Assembly (NCBI GenBank): GCA_032433765.1
Contig: JAVIAB010000073.1
Coordinates: 59,698,052-59,762,051 of the forward strand
Length of the DNA stretch: 64,000 nt
Direction: 5' to 3'
From: Megaustenia siamemsis
Lineage: Eukaryota > Mollusca > Gastropoda > Stylommatophora > Ariophantidae
The notes beneath the pieces are model-generated. The model saw only the letters and a list, made by a program, of their open reading frames with translations. It was not told the origin of the DNA and searched no databases. Position 1 is the stretch's first letter. Each line of letters opens with the position of its first letter. The position numbers were made by a program, and so were the translations under genes. This document shows positions 32,576 through 43,810 of the stretch, one piece after another.

Positions 32576-33935
32576 TTATGTCGCACAATTGCATCCACCC
32601 ATATGATATTTCAAGAACCTACGACCACGTTGTCGACAGTCTGATGTTTTCATGTTACAACCATTCATAACACTTTTTTTTATGTTTCCATGTCCTAACA
32701 TTGTGTCATCCTTTAGTATCATGTCTCCATGTCCCAACATTATGCCATCCTTTAGTATCATGTCTCCGTGTCCCAACATTATGTCATCCTTTAGTATCAT
32801 GTCTCCGTGTCCCAACATTATGCCATCCTTTAGTATCATGTCTCCGTGTCCCAACATTATGTCATCCTTTAGTATCATGTCTCCGTGTCCCAACATTATG
32901 TCATCCTTTAGTATCATGTCTCCGTGTCCCAACATTATGCCATCCTTTAGTATCATGTCTCCATGTCCCAACATTATATCATCCTTCAGTATCATGTCTC
33001 CATGTCCCAACATTATGTCATCCTTTAGTATCATGTCTCCATGTCCCAACATTATATCATCCTTTAGTATCATGTCTCCATGTCCCAACATTATGTTAAT
33101 ATTTAGTATCATGTCTCCATATCCCAACATAATGTCATCCTTTAGTATCATGTCTCCATGTCCCAACATTCTCTCATTCTCTAGAGTGATGTCTCCATGT
33201 CCCGGCATTCTCTCATTCTCTAGTGTGATGTCTCCATGTCCCAACATTCTCTCATTCTCTAGTGTGATGTCTCCATGTCCCAACATTCTCTCATTCTCTA
33301 GTGTGATGTCTCCATGTCCCAACGCTCTCTCATTCTCTAGCATGATGTCTCCATGTCCCAACATTCTCTCATTCTCTAGTGTGATGTCTGCATTCCTAAC
33401 ATTCTCTCATTCTCTAGTGTGATGTCTCCATTCCCAACATTCTGTCCTCCTCTAGTGTGATGTCTCCATGTCCCAACATTCTCTCATTCTCTAGTGTGAT
33501 GTCTCCATGTCCCAACATTCTCTTATTCTCTAGTGTGATGTCTCCATGTCCCAACATTCTCTCATTCTCTAGTGTGATGTCTCCATGTCCCGGCATTCTC
33601 TCATTCTCTAGTGTGATGTCTCCATTTCCCAACATTCTCTCATTCTCTAGTGTGATGTCTCCATGTCCCAACATTCTCTCATTCTCTAGTGTGATGTCTC
33701 CATGTCCCAACATTCTCTCATTCTCTAGTGTGATGTCTCCATGTCCCACCATTCTCTCATTCTCTAGTGTGATGTCTCCATGCCCCAATATTCTCTCATT
33801 CTCTAGTGTGATGTCTCCATGTCCCAACATTCTCTCATTCTCAAGTGTGATGTCTCCATGCCCCAATATTCTCTCATTCTCTAGTGTGATGTCTCCATGT
33901 CCCAACATTCTCTCATTCTCTAGTGCGATGTCTCC
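32576..33935. repeat. Minisatellite, 39-bp unit, two subfamilies, about 32 copies
   Basis: The right half of every unit is gtctccatgtcccaacatt. To about 33165 the left half is atgtcatcctttagtatcat; after that it is ctctcattctctagtgtgat. The switch is sharp. Since 39 is 13 codons and the unit lacks stops in several frames, long frames exist on both strands (plus MSPCPNILSFSSV, minus MLGHGDITLENER; up to about 260 codons). I see no promoter, signal or domain, so I do not call a gene. Confidence 0.93.
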
Positions 33936-34235
33936 ATGTGTTATTTATGATTTCTCTCTGCGGCAACCACCCTTGGTCTCAGCAGCGAGGCCCGGCTTGA
34001 AACGTCAATTACTCATCGACGGAAAAAATATGAGTACCTCTGAAGTCGGAGTTATCTGTCTGTGCGGCGAGGGAAAAATGGATTAGCACGCAAAATTCAA
34101 TTCCTATTCTCTAGGGACTTCGTCAGAGGGTGAAATCTAGCGAACGAAGAAAAAAAAAAACTTTTTTTTGTCACAATAGCCTTAAACTTTCTGACCAATG
34201 CAGTCTTTGATTTTATGTCGGGGTCACTATATCTG
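33936..34235. other. Unique stretch
   Basis: No feature recognised; poly-A/poly-T near 34150-34170. Confidence 0.45.
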
Positions 34236-34238
34236 CAC

Positions 34239-34239
<1 letters not shown>

Positions 34240-34293
<54 letters not shown>
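34240..34293. repeat. (TA)n microsatellite
   Basis: About 24 TA units. Confidence 0.97.
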
Positions 34294-34295
<2 letters not shown>

Positions 34296-34407
34296 ATATA
34301 ATAGGTATGCAATTATTTTCATTTCTTTTCTTTTCTGTATTTAAATGATTCCAAATGTGGACATCTCAGCAAATGAGTGCCGTTTATTTTTCTCTAGCTC
34401 GATTTTA

Positions 34408-34815
34408 AAAGTTCAGGTAAAGTACGAGACTTGAATCAGCGTCTTGGCTCGCGAGTTTTCACCCATGTGCTCGGCACATATACGTAAGTGTTCGGTGACT
34501 TCTGGATAGTGTCGCTTCGAACATCGAAACTCACGATGCAAGGTAGCATTCCTCACCTTCCCAAAGTAATACCCTGGTACTCATTTCTGCTAGCGGCTTG
34601 GTCGACCGCGGGGGTATTTTGTTCCAACCACAGTACAACTGACACTGCTTCCAGCGGGAATACAACACTCAACCACGAGTACAACTGACACTGCTTCCAG
34701 CGGGAATACAACACTCAACCACGAGTACAACTGACACTGCTTCCAGCGGGAACACGGGAATTCCGACCGTCGGTAGCTTAGTCGGGTGGTTTTCCTAACT
34801 AGGCTACCGAGGTCC
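34408..34815 (-). mobile_element. SINE-B copy with internal 46-bp expansion
   Basis: Reverse complement of the SINE-B copy at 43364-43685. From the right end it reads tcggtagcctagttaggaaa, accacccgac, tagctaccgac, the body with gtcgaccaagcc and gtaccagggtattac, and ends at gtctcgtactttacc. A segment of 46 bp (agtacaactgacactgcttc...) is present nearly three times at 34632, 34678 and 34724, while the 43.4-kb copy has it once. The head contains two half-palindromic pieces (cggtagc...gctaccg) instead of a clean tRNA cloverleaf. Confidence 0.85.
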
Positions 34816-35164
34816 CCTGGCTCTATCTTATTATTGCTGACTTGCAGTAGCCATGACTAGGATTAAGACCTCTGGGCCGACTGCATCTTTCTGACTAACT
34901 CTATTGTCTAAGTCCGATAGACTAAAACTGATTAGATTATACGGTCACTTTGAATCTGGCTACTTTCTATAGAGATTAAACCACACCTCTAGTCTCTGTC
35001 TCCCCAAGAGCTCTAATCTCATTTGTTCTAAGTCTCCAAGTCAAGAGCTCTAATCTCATTTGTTCTAAGTCTCCAAGTCAAGGTTCGGTCAGCTCTCCTT
35101 ATTTTTGTAATTTCAACGAATTATCTTGTATTGGCCTTCAGTTATCGCGTGGGATAAGTCTGTT
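34816..35164. other. Unique stretch with a 46-bp near-duplication
   Basis: gagctctaatctcatttgtt with flanks is duplicated at about 35009 and 35045. Nothing else was recognised. Confidence 0.5.
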
Positions 35165-36704
35165 TGAACGAATGTTATCTGCAGACATCGCGTATTACAT
35201 ACATAAAATGAATCGCCTCCACAATGCAAGACGAACTCGATCGTATTTCTTCCTGGTGTGGGATTTCAGGTGACTTGGTTAATCGTAATAAAGCATCAGT
35301 TTCATGGTTTTCCTTTAACAATCATATCGTTAATACGACCACACCGGTAGTACGAATGGGAGCTGATGAGGTGCCCAGGGACAAGTTGATGACATACCTC
35401 GGAGTTAAGTTTGATCGCAGCCTGTGTTTTCTGGACCACGTCAACCATGTGATAACAAAATCCAGCAAAGGATTAGCAGCCTTTGCTGCTAGATCATGGC
35501 AGCTGCCAACATCGAGCAGAGGCTACTTACTCTTCTGTTCCAGGGATTAGTCCTCGCACCAATCAAGTATGCCCTGGCAATTCATACTGTCAGTACGACT
35601 CAAATTGATAGGCTGGAGAAATTACAAAATGAAGCCATACGCATTATCTTGGGATGTGCAAGGGACACTTCCTGTGTAGCAATGAGGTATCTTCTTGACT
35701 TTCCAACCATGGATGACAGAATCAAGATCTGGAGAGCACGAGCATACCTGAAGATTAGTACTGATAAAGAGCATCCATTGCACCACCTGCTCAACACAGG
35801 GAAAGGTGCCAGGCTAAAAAGAGGCAAATCATGGGTGGGCCGAGCAGAAGATGTCATCAAACAGGTCTGTGGGCTTACCAATATCAGCGTTGGTGAGGAG
35901 TGGATACCGGTGCCTATGTCATTCAAGGGGACTTTCTCGTGTATTTTCACACTCGACAGGAAAATTAGGGAACAGAACCCGGTCGTGGTTAATGCTGAAG
36001 TCAACGGTCTCATCTGCGATAACACCGATGAGAAAGATGCAGTCATCTATACAGACGGATCTGTAATACGACATCAAAGAATCGCATGGGCATTTACAGC
36101 ACGCTCGGCAGGCAGAATAGTCAAAGAAGACAGTGGTGCATACGTCACGACCACGAGTAGCATGACAATGGAGGCGATGGCAGTGACCAAGGCATTCAAA
36201 TGGTTAGAGTCACAAGACTACACCCACGCATGTATACTGAGTGATTCGATGAGCATGATTAAAAAAGTGGAGGCGGGCTCTGTACGCATGCAATGGGTAG
36301 AGTCGTTGCAGAAATCCAAAATACGTAAAGTCACCTTTGTCTATGTCCCTGGACATGCGGGAGTACGGGGAAATGAAAGAGCGGACAGGTTGTCTAGCTG
36401 CGCTGTCGTTGAGGACGGGCAACCAATGGGTCGGGCGGACATCATCAATACCCTCCGAGATGTGGGAAGAGCACAGGACTTCGACAAACACAGATCCACG
36501 TCACTTCTTCGGATGATGGAAATGGGAGTTAAGATGGGCACAGCCAGAAATGAGAAACTTAGTGGGCGTGTAAGAAGACTTATCAATCAACATAGAATTG
36601 GAGTCGTCAGTCGCTGGACACTGCGGGAATTGCTGATGAGGGGATCTGAGCACCTATGGACATGTTCGGAATGCAATGATGATGACCCGCAAATAACTCA
36701 ATAA
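35165..36704 (+). mobile_element. I-2: RT end, thumb and complete RNase H (I-clade LINE)
   Basis: The start holds a damaged RT active-site region (LSADIAYY near 35180), then TMQDELDRISSWCGISGDL, YLGVKFDRSLCFLDHVNH, a frame change near 35490, and then one frame to 36704 (402 codons) covering the thumb (IKYALAIHTVSTTQIDRLEK, NEAIRIILGCARDT) and RNase H. RNase H residues by codon from 35496: D187 in YTDGS, E226 in MEAM, D250 in LSDS, H287 in PGHAG and D297 in ERADRL, the full catalytic set. The C-terminal CSEC knuckle is cut off early. It is 5'-truncated and has no EN. LINEs with a cellular-type RNase H belong mainly to the I group. Confidence 0.9.
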
Positions 36705-36956
36705 CTCAGTACATAAAATGAACCATAAGCACAACATTCTCATTTTCAGCTCCATTATGAGTGTGTTTTTTGCCTCGTAGGCACATTTTTAACTGTCCAC
36801 AACATTGTCATTAACCAACGTATAAAGTGACCATTTAGCCATTACCACATTCATAGTTTTTAAACTACGTTAGTTCTAAACCTGGCAAACGTGATATTAT
36901 CACCATCACCTTCACTACCATCATTGACATTTCACCACCAGCATCCCCATCACCAT
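36705..36956. other. Unique stretch
   Basis: (CAT/CAC)-rich near 36900-36960, probably the tail side of the next LINE-A. Confidence 0.45.
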
Positions 36957-37290
36957 CCTCATTAAGTACCTTAACTGCAGGCGTAAGTAATCATGTCTCT
37001 TCACAACTTTCTAATTTGTGTATGAATTCTGCTGTTAACTTCCTACCGAACTCTTAAACTTAAGTTGTCTGATAATTTTTCTCTCCCATTCCATCTACTT
37101 CTTCATCCTTCAATGTGTCCAGCATTATACATTATATCTCAGCTGTTCTCTTCTCATTACATGGTTAAATGATGTTTTCTCCTGATGCTGGCACCTTTAA
37201 TTTTGCTGTTGCATTCTTAAGAACGTATCACGACTCTCTTTTAACTTCCATGATATTCTTAATATTCATCTATAGAGTCACATTTATGTT
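36957..37290 (-). mobile_element. LINE-A 3' end, old copy
   Basis: At the DNA level the minus strand follows LINE-A throughout: aatgagaagagaacagctg (37147-37165 on plus as its complement), the segment for KLWRDMI as gaagagacatgatta, and the 3' end next to cat/cac repeats. Many substitutions and indels; no frame survives. It is older than the copies at 30.6 and 46.4 kb. Confidence 0.72.
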
Positions 37291-37317
37291 AGTTTTGTTG
37301 AGCGCCAGGTTATTCTC

Positions 37318-37772
37318 ATCGCACATCGAACATCGCACATCGGACATAGAACATTGAACACCGTACATCGAACATCGCACATCGGACATAGAACATTGAA
37401 CACCGTACATCGGACATCGCACATCGGACATAGAACATTGAACACCGTACATCGGACATCGCACATCGGACATAGAACATTAAACATCGCACATCGAACA
37501 TCGCACATCGGACATAGAACATTGAACACCGTACATCGGACATCGCACATCGGACATAGAACATTAAACATCGCACATCGAACATTACACATCTCACATC
37601 GAACATCGCACATCGGACATAGAACATTAAACATCGCACATCGAACATTACACATCTCACATCGAACATCGCACATCGGACATAGAACATTGAACACCGT
37701 ACATCGGACATCGCACATCGAACATTACACATCTCACATCAAACATCGCACATCGGACATCGAACATCGGAT
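37318..37772. repeat. Minisatellite, 42-bp unit built on catcgcacatcg
   Basis: The marker ggacatagaacatt recurs 42 bp apart at about 37342, 37384, 37426 and 37468, then with longer spacers. The unit is made of about 9-10-bp words (catcggaca, catcgcaca). Minus-strand frames rich in Cys (MCDVRC) are by-products of this word. The right end lies about 85 bp before the I-1 insertion. Confidence 0.93.
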
Positions 37773-38054
37773 AACAGTTCATAAGTGCTCAGATCTCATC
37801 CACAGCTTGAAACAACTGGGAAATAATATTAGTCCACAAGTCTTCCCGTTTTCTCTGTAGCTCTCCTCATCAAGGCTAGCTCCTTGTCGTGGGGATGGGG
37901 CTTAACGGTCACCAGGGACTGAAAATCAAGACTGGCCAGGCCTTCCTACACCCGAGCAAGACCACAGTCTGCTCTAGCAAGTTTAAGTGCTGAAGTCCGA
38001 AGTAACCAGCCAAAAGGCGCACTACAACAATCAGGATGCCACGCACTCACGACA

Positions 38055-39016
38055 ATGGGAAGTATGTCTATAACCGCAAATCGATATGGCACTCGCCCTG
38101 TGATGGACACTCAGGCAGGTGCAGCGTCGGACCCTCAGTCTCGAAAGGGCCCAGCCTCTATTACTGGATGTCCTTCTCAACCACTCTGGGGAGTCAGGGG
38201 GCGAGAGAATAGAGCTACTGGCCAATCCAAAATAAGACCACTCAAAATAAAGCGCTGGAATGCTGAATGCATCAACAGCAAAAGAGATGGGTACAGTAAA
38301 AAGATAGAATTAGAAAATATCCTGCATGAAGGACAAGTAAGCATATGCTATTTGCAGGAAACACATCTAAACAACGACATAGCCTTGAAGATTAAGGGAT
38401 ACCAGTGCTACCGATCTGACAGAAAAAACAGACAAAAGGGTGGAATATTGACACTTGTAAAGAACATCAATGCATGTCAGATTGAAGTGTATATGGATGG
38501 GGCGGAATATCAAATACTGCACCTCAGGACAGAAATACAGGCTTTCACCTACTTAACTACTACTGTCCGAGTGACCGCTCACTAGCACTAGACACAATTA
38601 CATTAAAAGAAAGAATAATTGTATGTGGAGACTTTAACAGCCACTCACAGAGCTGGGACTATGAACATATGGACAAGAGAGGTGAAGAACTTGAAAATTG
38701 GCAGGATGACAATGGGCTTATACTATTAAACCAGGCAACAGATCCACCAACATTCTACTCCAGATCATGGCATACCACATCTACACCAGACCTTGCTTTC
38801 CATTCACCAGACCTGGATTGGAATATCACACGTATTGTTGGGAAACAACTTGGAGGCAGCGACCACCCGCCAGTCTTTTTAGTGGTGCAAAATGAGGCCG
38901 TCAGGGAGAGCAGCACTCTCTCCAGATGGAATTACAAAACGGCAGAATGGAAAATGTATCAACATTACACCAGTGTACTGACTAAATACAGACAGAGACA
39001 TCAACAAAATAGTTGA
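38055..39016 (+). pseudogene. I-1 endonuclease domain
   Basis: A first frame from ATG at 38055 reads LKIKRWNAECINSKRDGYSK, ICYLQETHLNN (catalytic E in QETHL), GYQCYRSDRKNRQKGGILTL. After a frameshift near 38550 it continues as YYCPSDRSLALDTITL, IIVCGDFNSHSQSWDYEH (catalytic D and N of GDFNSH), TPDLAFHSPDLDWNITRIVG and KQLGGSDHPP (final SDH). All the usual EN catalytic residues are therefore readable, in two frames. In a live element this domain nicks the target DNA. Confidence 0.9.
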
Positions 39017-40722
39017 TGAATTCAGTAGACTAAAAATACAAGCTGCTAGTGAAACAATACCCAGAGGGGCACGGAAACACTACAAACCATACTGGAGTAG
39101 TGAACTAGAGCAACTGCACAATGACATGGAAACATCTCGAAAGCAAGCAGAAAATAACCCTTGCCAAGAACATCACAACAACTACCAGCATGCTAAAGCC
39201 AAATTTCAATGGGCTAAACTACAAGCCAGACGGAGACGCTGGAAAGAGAAAACAGAGTCCTTGAATCTTGAACGAGACACAAGAAAAGTGTGGAAGCTTG
39301 TAAAACAGCTGAATGATGAGGGTACAGAAAGGAACACCAAAATTACAATGAAGAAGGATGGAAATATCCTAACAGGTAAGCATGCAGCAAATCACTTTGC
39401 AGACTCCTTTGCAAATCAAATGATAATAATATTGAAATTAGCCTAGAGAAACGACAAGAGGCCCGTTTAAAACAACAAAATGCAAGACAAGAAGAGACCC
39501 CACATGAAGTCATGGAAATACCCATTACACAAAGAGAGCTAGAGCTGGAAATATCCAAATTAAAAATGAAAAAAGGCACCAGGCAGTGATGGAGTGTTCA
39601 ATGAAATGTTTAAGAACTTGGGAACTGCAGCTAAAATAAAACTACTGCAGATCTACAACATTTGCTGGATCACAGGTAGAGTGCCACAGGCATGGAGAGA
39701 AGTAATTATTATACCATTACTAAAGCCAGGAAAAGATGGTTCAATCACATCCAGATATAGGCCAATCAGCCTTACAAGCTGTTTGTGTAAAACAATGGAA
39801 CGCATAATCATTCTCAGACTGCAGTGGTACCTGGAAAGTGAAAATCTCCTTGTCCCACAGCAAGCAGGCTTTAGACAGTGTTACTCTACCGAAGATCAGG
39901 CAACCTATCTTTCCCAGGAAATTGAGGATGCGTTTCAAGAAAAGAAACTGGTACTAGCAGCATGGATAGACCTAAAGAAAGCATTTGATAAGGTATGGAA
40001 GGACGGGCTTTTGAAGAAACTGAGGGGCCAAAGCATACCTGCATAACAGGAGAGCCAGAGTGCAACTGGATGGTCTGAAGAGTAAGAAGGTCTTACTGCG
40101 CCAGGGCGTTCCACAGGGAGGGGTACTATCTCCAACGCATTTTCTGATCTACATCAATGACCTAGTTACTGAACTACCACATGGCATCAACGTGGCAATG
40201 TATGCAGATGACTTGGTAATGTGGTGCACAGAGGACTATGCAACAGTGGCCTCCAAATTGCTACAAAGAGCTATGAATGCACTGAATTCATGGACAAATA
40301 GATTGTGTATCAGCATCAATACAGACAAATGCAGTACTACATTTTTCACTCTCTCCCCAAAACAAAAAGCAGGAGCCATCTACATAAACAATGAGCCTGT
40401 GATAGAAGACATACAAGCTACGTATCTCTGAGTTACATTTGACAACAAACTATCTTGGAAACAGCAGATAAATAAGGCAACCCAAGCAGCAAGGAGGAAA
40501 TTGGCTATTCTAAGAAAGATGTGTGGAACCACATGGGGTGCAAGTGGGAAAATACTCAGTAAAGTTTACCAACAGAGTATACGCACACATTTAGAATATG
40601 GATCATCTGCATGAAGCTCAGCATCAAACACCACACTGCAAGAACTGGACAAAGTACAAAACCAGGCACTTAGGGTCATCACAGGAGCAATGAAATCAAC
40701 ACCAATATTGGAGATGGAGTAA
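39017..40722 (+). pseudogene. I-1 linker and reverse transcriptase
   Basis: The linker reads AASETIPRGARKHYKPYWSS, NYQHAKAKFQWAKLQARRRR, WKEKTESLNLERDTRKVWKL. RT motifs follow: APGSDGVFNEM, IIPLLKPGKDGSITSRYRPI, SLTSCLCKTMER, PQQAGFRQ, AAWIDLKKAFDKVWKDG (motif A, Asp), LRQGVPQGGVLSPTHFLIYI (motif B), NVAMYADDLVMWC (motif C, YADD), GVTFDNKLSW (thumb start, with TGA for Gly at 40429) and TRTHLEY-like thumb. Frame changes lie near 38990, 39415, 39578 and 40030; stops lie at 40429 and near 40614 and 40720. The catalytic aspartates are intact despite the frame damage. Confidence 0.92.
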
Positions 40723-41841
40723 TTGTGGAGGATACCAGCACTGAGAGAACGGAGGGACACAAAGGTGCTGATACAGGCAGAAAAATTTGCTTGCATGCCG
40801 AGACATCCAATGAAATACCTATTCCAAAATCTTGCATTGGGACGACTTAAGAGAAGCAGTTTTGTCGACCAAGCCAAGCGTATTGGTAGACAAACACCAG
40901 ACATGCCAAGAGTTGTTAACCCCCTACTGCCCATACCAGAACAGACTCTATGGACAGATGAATCAGGATTATCAGTTCAAATACGGACAGAAGTGAAAGG
41001 AATAGGTGACAAAGAGGAACAGAATAGTCTACAGCGAAAAACAATAACTCTCCGTTTCCTGGATGAAGAATACACACAAGACCCATGGATCCGTGTGTAC
41101 ACAGATGGACCAGCACAGAATGCAGTAAAGAATGGGGGAGCAGGTGCACATATAGAGTACCCAAATAATACTAGGGATATGAATAAAATAGCAACAGGGA
41201 AATATTGTCACAATTATGATGCAGAAATACAAGCAATAAAGTTGGCAATAGAAAAACTGCTGAACAGTAATCTTAGCCCGCAGCCTGTAGTGTTTTTGAC
41301 AGATGCAAGATCAGTACTCCAGGCACTACAATCCAGAAAATTACCACATCTGCAGACCTTATTGACTGAACTCTGCAAGCACCACAGGGTTGCCCTGTAA
41401 TGGATCCCATCTCACTGTGGAATACCAGGAAATGAGAAAGCAGATCAGTTGGCAAAGGAAGGTTCAACAGGCACTCAACTAGATACACCAGTTACATACC
41501 ATCATAAGAAACAGATAATCAAATCAATCAGAGGACCACAAGCCTCAAATCAGGTTGCCTTTCATAATATGAATAGACATGAACAAGTTATCATTATACG
41601 CCTCAGAACAGGACACAATCGACTCCATAGTCACATGTATACAAAATTCAAGATCGGCACCTCAACTACATGTACATGTGGACAGACTGCTGAACACAAA
41701 CTTCAAAACTGCACTGAATATAGTAGACTGAGGAAAATCCATTGGCCCATAGATACAACACTACAGACAAAACCATATGGGCCACTTCAAGAATTACAAA
41801 AGACTGTAAATTTTATACAGGAAACGACATTGCAGATATAG
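40723..41841 (+). pseudogene. I-1 RNase H and C-terminal knuckle
   Basis: A frame of 225 codons holds thumb sequence (LRERRDTKVLIQAEKFACMP) and RNase H: YTDG (Asp at about codon 128), YDAEIQAIKLA (Glu), VVFLTDARSVLQAL (Asp). A TAA stop at 41398 falls where Gln or Lys is usual, just before WIPSHCGIPGNEKADQLAKE (His, Asp). After it come HNRLHSHMYTKFKIGTSTTC, TCGQTAEHKLQNCTEY and the end FIQETTLQI with TAG at 41839. Only the stop at 41398 separates this from an intact domain. Confidence 0.9.
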
Positions 41842-41889
41842 ACAATACTTCAGGCGAACGAAAGATAGATAGATAGATATGTAGCTCTC

Positions 41890-42646
41890 TTGGAAATATG
41901 AAACATTCCCCCCCCCCCCCTTTTCCTTGACTTAAAGATCCGGCAGCCACACCTGGACTGCAGGTTCACGAACATCATCGGGACCTTCATCGCGCCCTAC
42001 TTCCTTCAGAGCGACTGGGAACAGGTTTCAAAACCTGATTTCTCTGGCTCTAACGTTTTTACATGTTCTCCGAAATGTTGTGGCAGGTAGCAGTAGCGTA
42101 AATAACGCATGCTGCAACTACAAGACTACGATACACGAGACGAAAGCACGTTTCGGGTACATAAATACTTGTACAGAAAACAAGGACAAACCAAAGAAAC
42201 AAAAATACGCCAAAGTTACATACTCGTTTTTTTGTTTCAATATCCATATTAGAGAATATAGCAAACGGTGTCATGCCGATCTAGCAATTAGTTACTACAG
42301 GTAGCTTCTATATCCGAATCTACGAATATCAAAATTACATAAAATCGTTCTCATGTCTGCCAAGTAAACTTAATTAATTATGCTCTTTTAATAAATGTTT
42401 CAACAGCAATGTTTTAATATTTCAAATTCTCTCTACAAAAATTTCTCAAAAACCTATGTCTTATTTTGCTGTTGTATTCATTCATTCATTCATTCATTCG
42501 TTCATTCTTCTTCCTTATTTTTCTCAACTCTTCCTCTACCTATTCTTTTTGCATTTTCTTGTACCCCATCTTCTTATTCTTCATCTCTTTCTCTCGTTCT
42601 TTCGCGTTAAAAACCAGACAATTATTGCTGAGGGTAATGTAGAAAT
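41890..42646. other. Stretch without recognised genes
   Basis: Poly-C at 41908-41920, (CATT)n at 42478-42506, otherwise unique AT-rich sequence. Confidence 0.5.
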
Positions 42647-43080
42647 CAGTGATCACGTCACACCACGAGGTATTTGGACGCCAATACATCAGTGAGCACG
42701 TCACACCACGAGGTATTTGGACGTCAATACAACAGCGATCACGTCACACCACGAGGTATTTGGACGTCAATACATCAGCGATCACGTCACACCACGAGGT
42801 ATTTGGACGTCAATACATCAGTGATCACGTCACACCACGAGGTATTTGGACGTCAATACATCAGCGATCACGTCACACCACGAGGTATTTGGGCGTCAAT
42901 ACATCAGTAATCACGTCACACCACGACGTATTTGGACGTCAATACATCAGCGATCACGTCACACCACGAGGTATTTGGACGTCAATACATCAGCGATCAC
43001 GTCACACCACGACGTATTTGGACGTCAATACATCAGCGATCACGTCACACCACGAGGTATTTGGACGTCAATACATCGCC
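42647..43080. repeat. Minisatellite, 43-bp unit, about 10 copies
   Basis: The unit is gatcacgtcacaccacgagg plus tatttggacgtcaatacatcagc. The period is not a multiple of three and the unit has no stops in three plus frames, so all three frames stay open. Each unit holds two ACGTCA hexamers. Confidence 0.95.
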
Positions 43081-43363
43081 TTATAAGAGAGCTAAGACTG
43101 CAGCCGTGGAAATTAATTAAAAAATGTGGCCTCTCGTGACGTAAGTGAGGCATCTAAAGGAACAATGATCAAGAGACGCAACTCTCCGACATTTGTATCG
43201 GCTATAGTGTGCCCAAACCTTTATAGATTCACACTGGTCTTTCCTCGCTTTCTGCACAATGGTGGCTAAATCTTTTCACAAATGTCCACTGTACACACCC
43301 TAAATACACACACACACGTGCAAATACACACACACACACATTTTTTATGGGGGGGGGGGGGGC

Positions 43364-43685
43364 TTCGGTAGCCTAGTTGGGAAAACCACCCGACTGGACT
43401 ACCGACGTTCGGACAACCCGTGTTCGATTCCCGCTGGAAGCAGTGTGAGTTGCACTCATTGTTGGAAAAAAAATACCCCCACGGTCGACCCAGCCGTTGG
43501 CAGAAATGGGTACCAGGGTATTACCTTGGGAAGGTGAGGAATGTCGCTTCGCATCGTGAATATCGATGCTTGAGGCGACACTATCCATCTCCGAACATTT
43601 CTGGATAGGCGGCCGAGCACATATGGGTGAAAACTCGCGGTGCTAAGACGCCGGTTCAAGTCTCGTACTTTATCTTTACATTTTG
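43364..43685 (+). mobile_element. SINE-B, full-length copy
   Basis: Starts ttcggtagcctagttgggaa, has cgtgttcgattcccgctgg as B-box-like sequence at about 43418, the central domain gtcgacccagccgttggcag, aaatgggtaccagggtatta and ccttgggaaggtga, and ends tctcgtactttatcttt. It lies right after a poly-G run. The possible TSD acatttt (43338 and 43679) is too weak to rely on. It is the reference for the inverted copy at 34408. Confidence 0.87.
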
Positions 43686-43810
43686 TGGAGGCTGTTGTTG
43701 GTCTACCGTGGAACCTGCCAAACATGCAGTTTCTCTCATGATTGATTCAATATTAACAACACATGATTTGATTATTTAAAAAAAATAAAAGCACTAAACA
43801 CTATAATCCT

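Larger units (their letters stand above)
37868..41879 (+). mobile_element. I-1: near-complete I-clade LINE with TSD
   Basis: An insertion of about 4.0 kb flanked by tgtagctctc (37856-37865 and 41880-41889). It encodes in order an AP-type endonuclease, a reverse transcriptase, RNase H and a C-terminal CxCG...H...C knuckle, and ends in (GATA)n at 41862-41879. This order is that of I-clade LINEs such as the Nimb elements known from snails (family knowledge). No separate ORF1/gag is present: only about 190 nt precede the endonuclease frame. Five frameshifts and four in-frame stops make it inactive. The 5' end starts with a GC-rich leader. Confidence 0.9.

Noticed and set aside
32576..33422. Gene on either strand over the 39-bp array
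   Set aside because: Both strands and more than one frame are open, which a stop-free 39-bp unit explains; no domain or start signal supports one of them.
35600..36586. Minus-strand frames opposite RNase H (148, 93 and 81 codons)
   Set aside because: They are shadows of the plus-strand I-2 frame, which has all RNase H motifs.
37284..37732. Cys-rich MCDVRC frames resembling a metal-binding protein
   Set aside because: They come from catcgcacatcg words; several frames are open at once and no start context or signal is present.
42649..43139. Overlapping frames HHEVFGRQYIS / RHTTRYLDVN
   Set aside because: The same 43-bp unit read in three frames.
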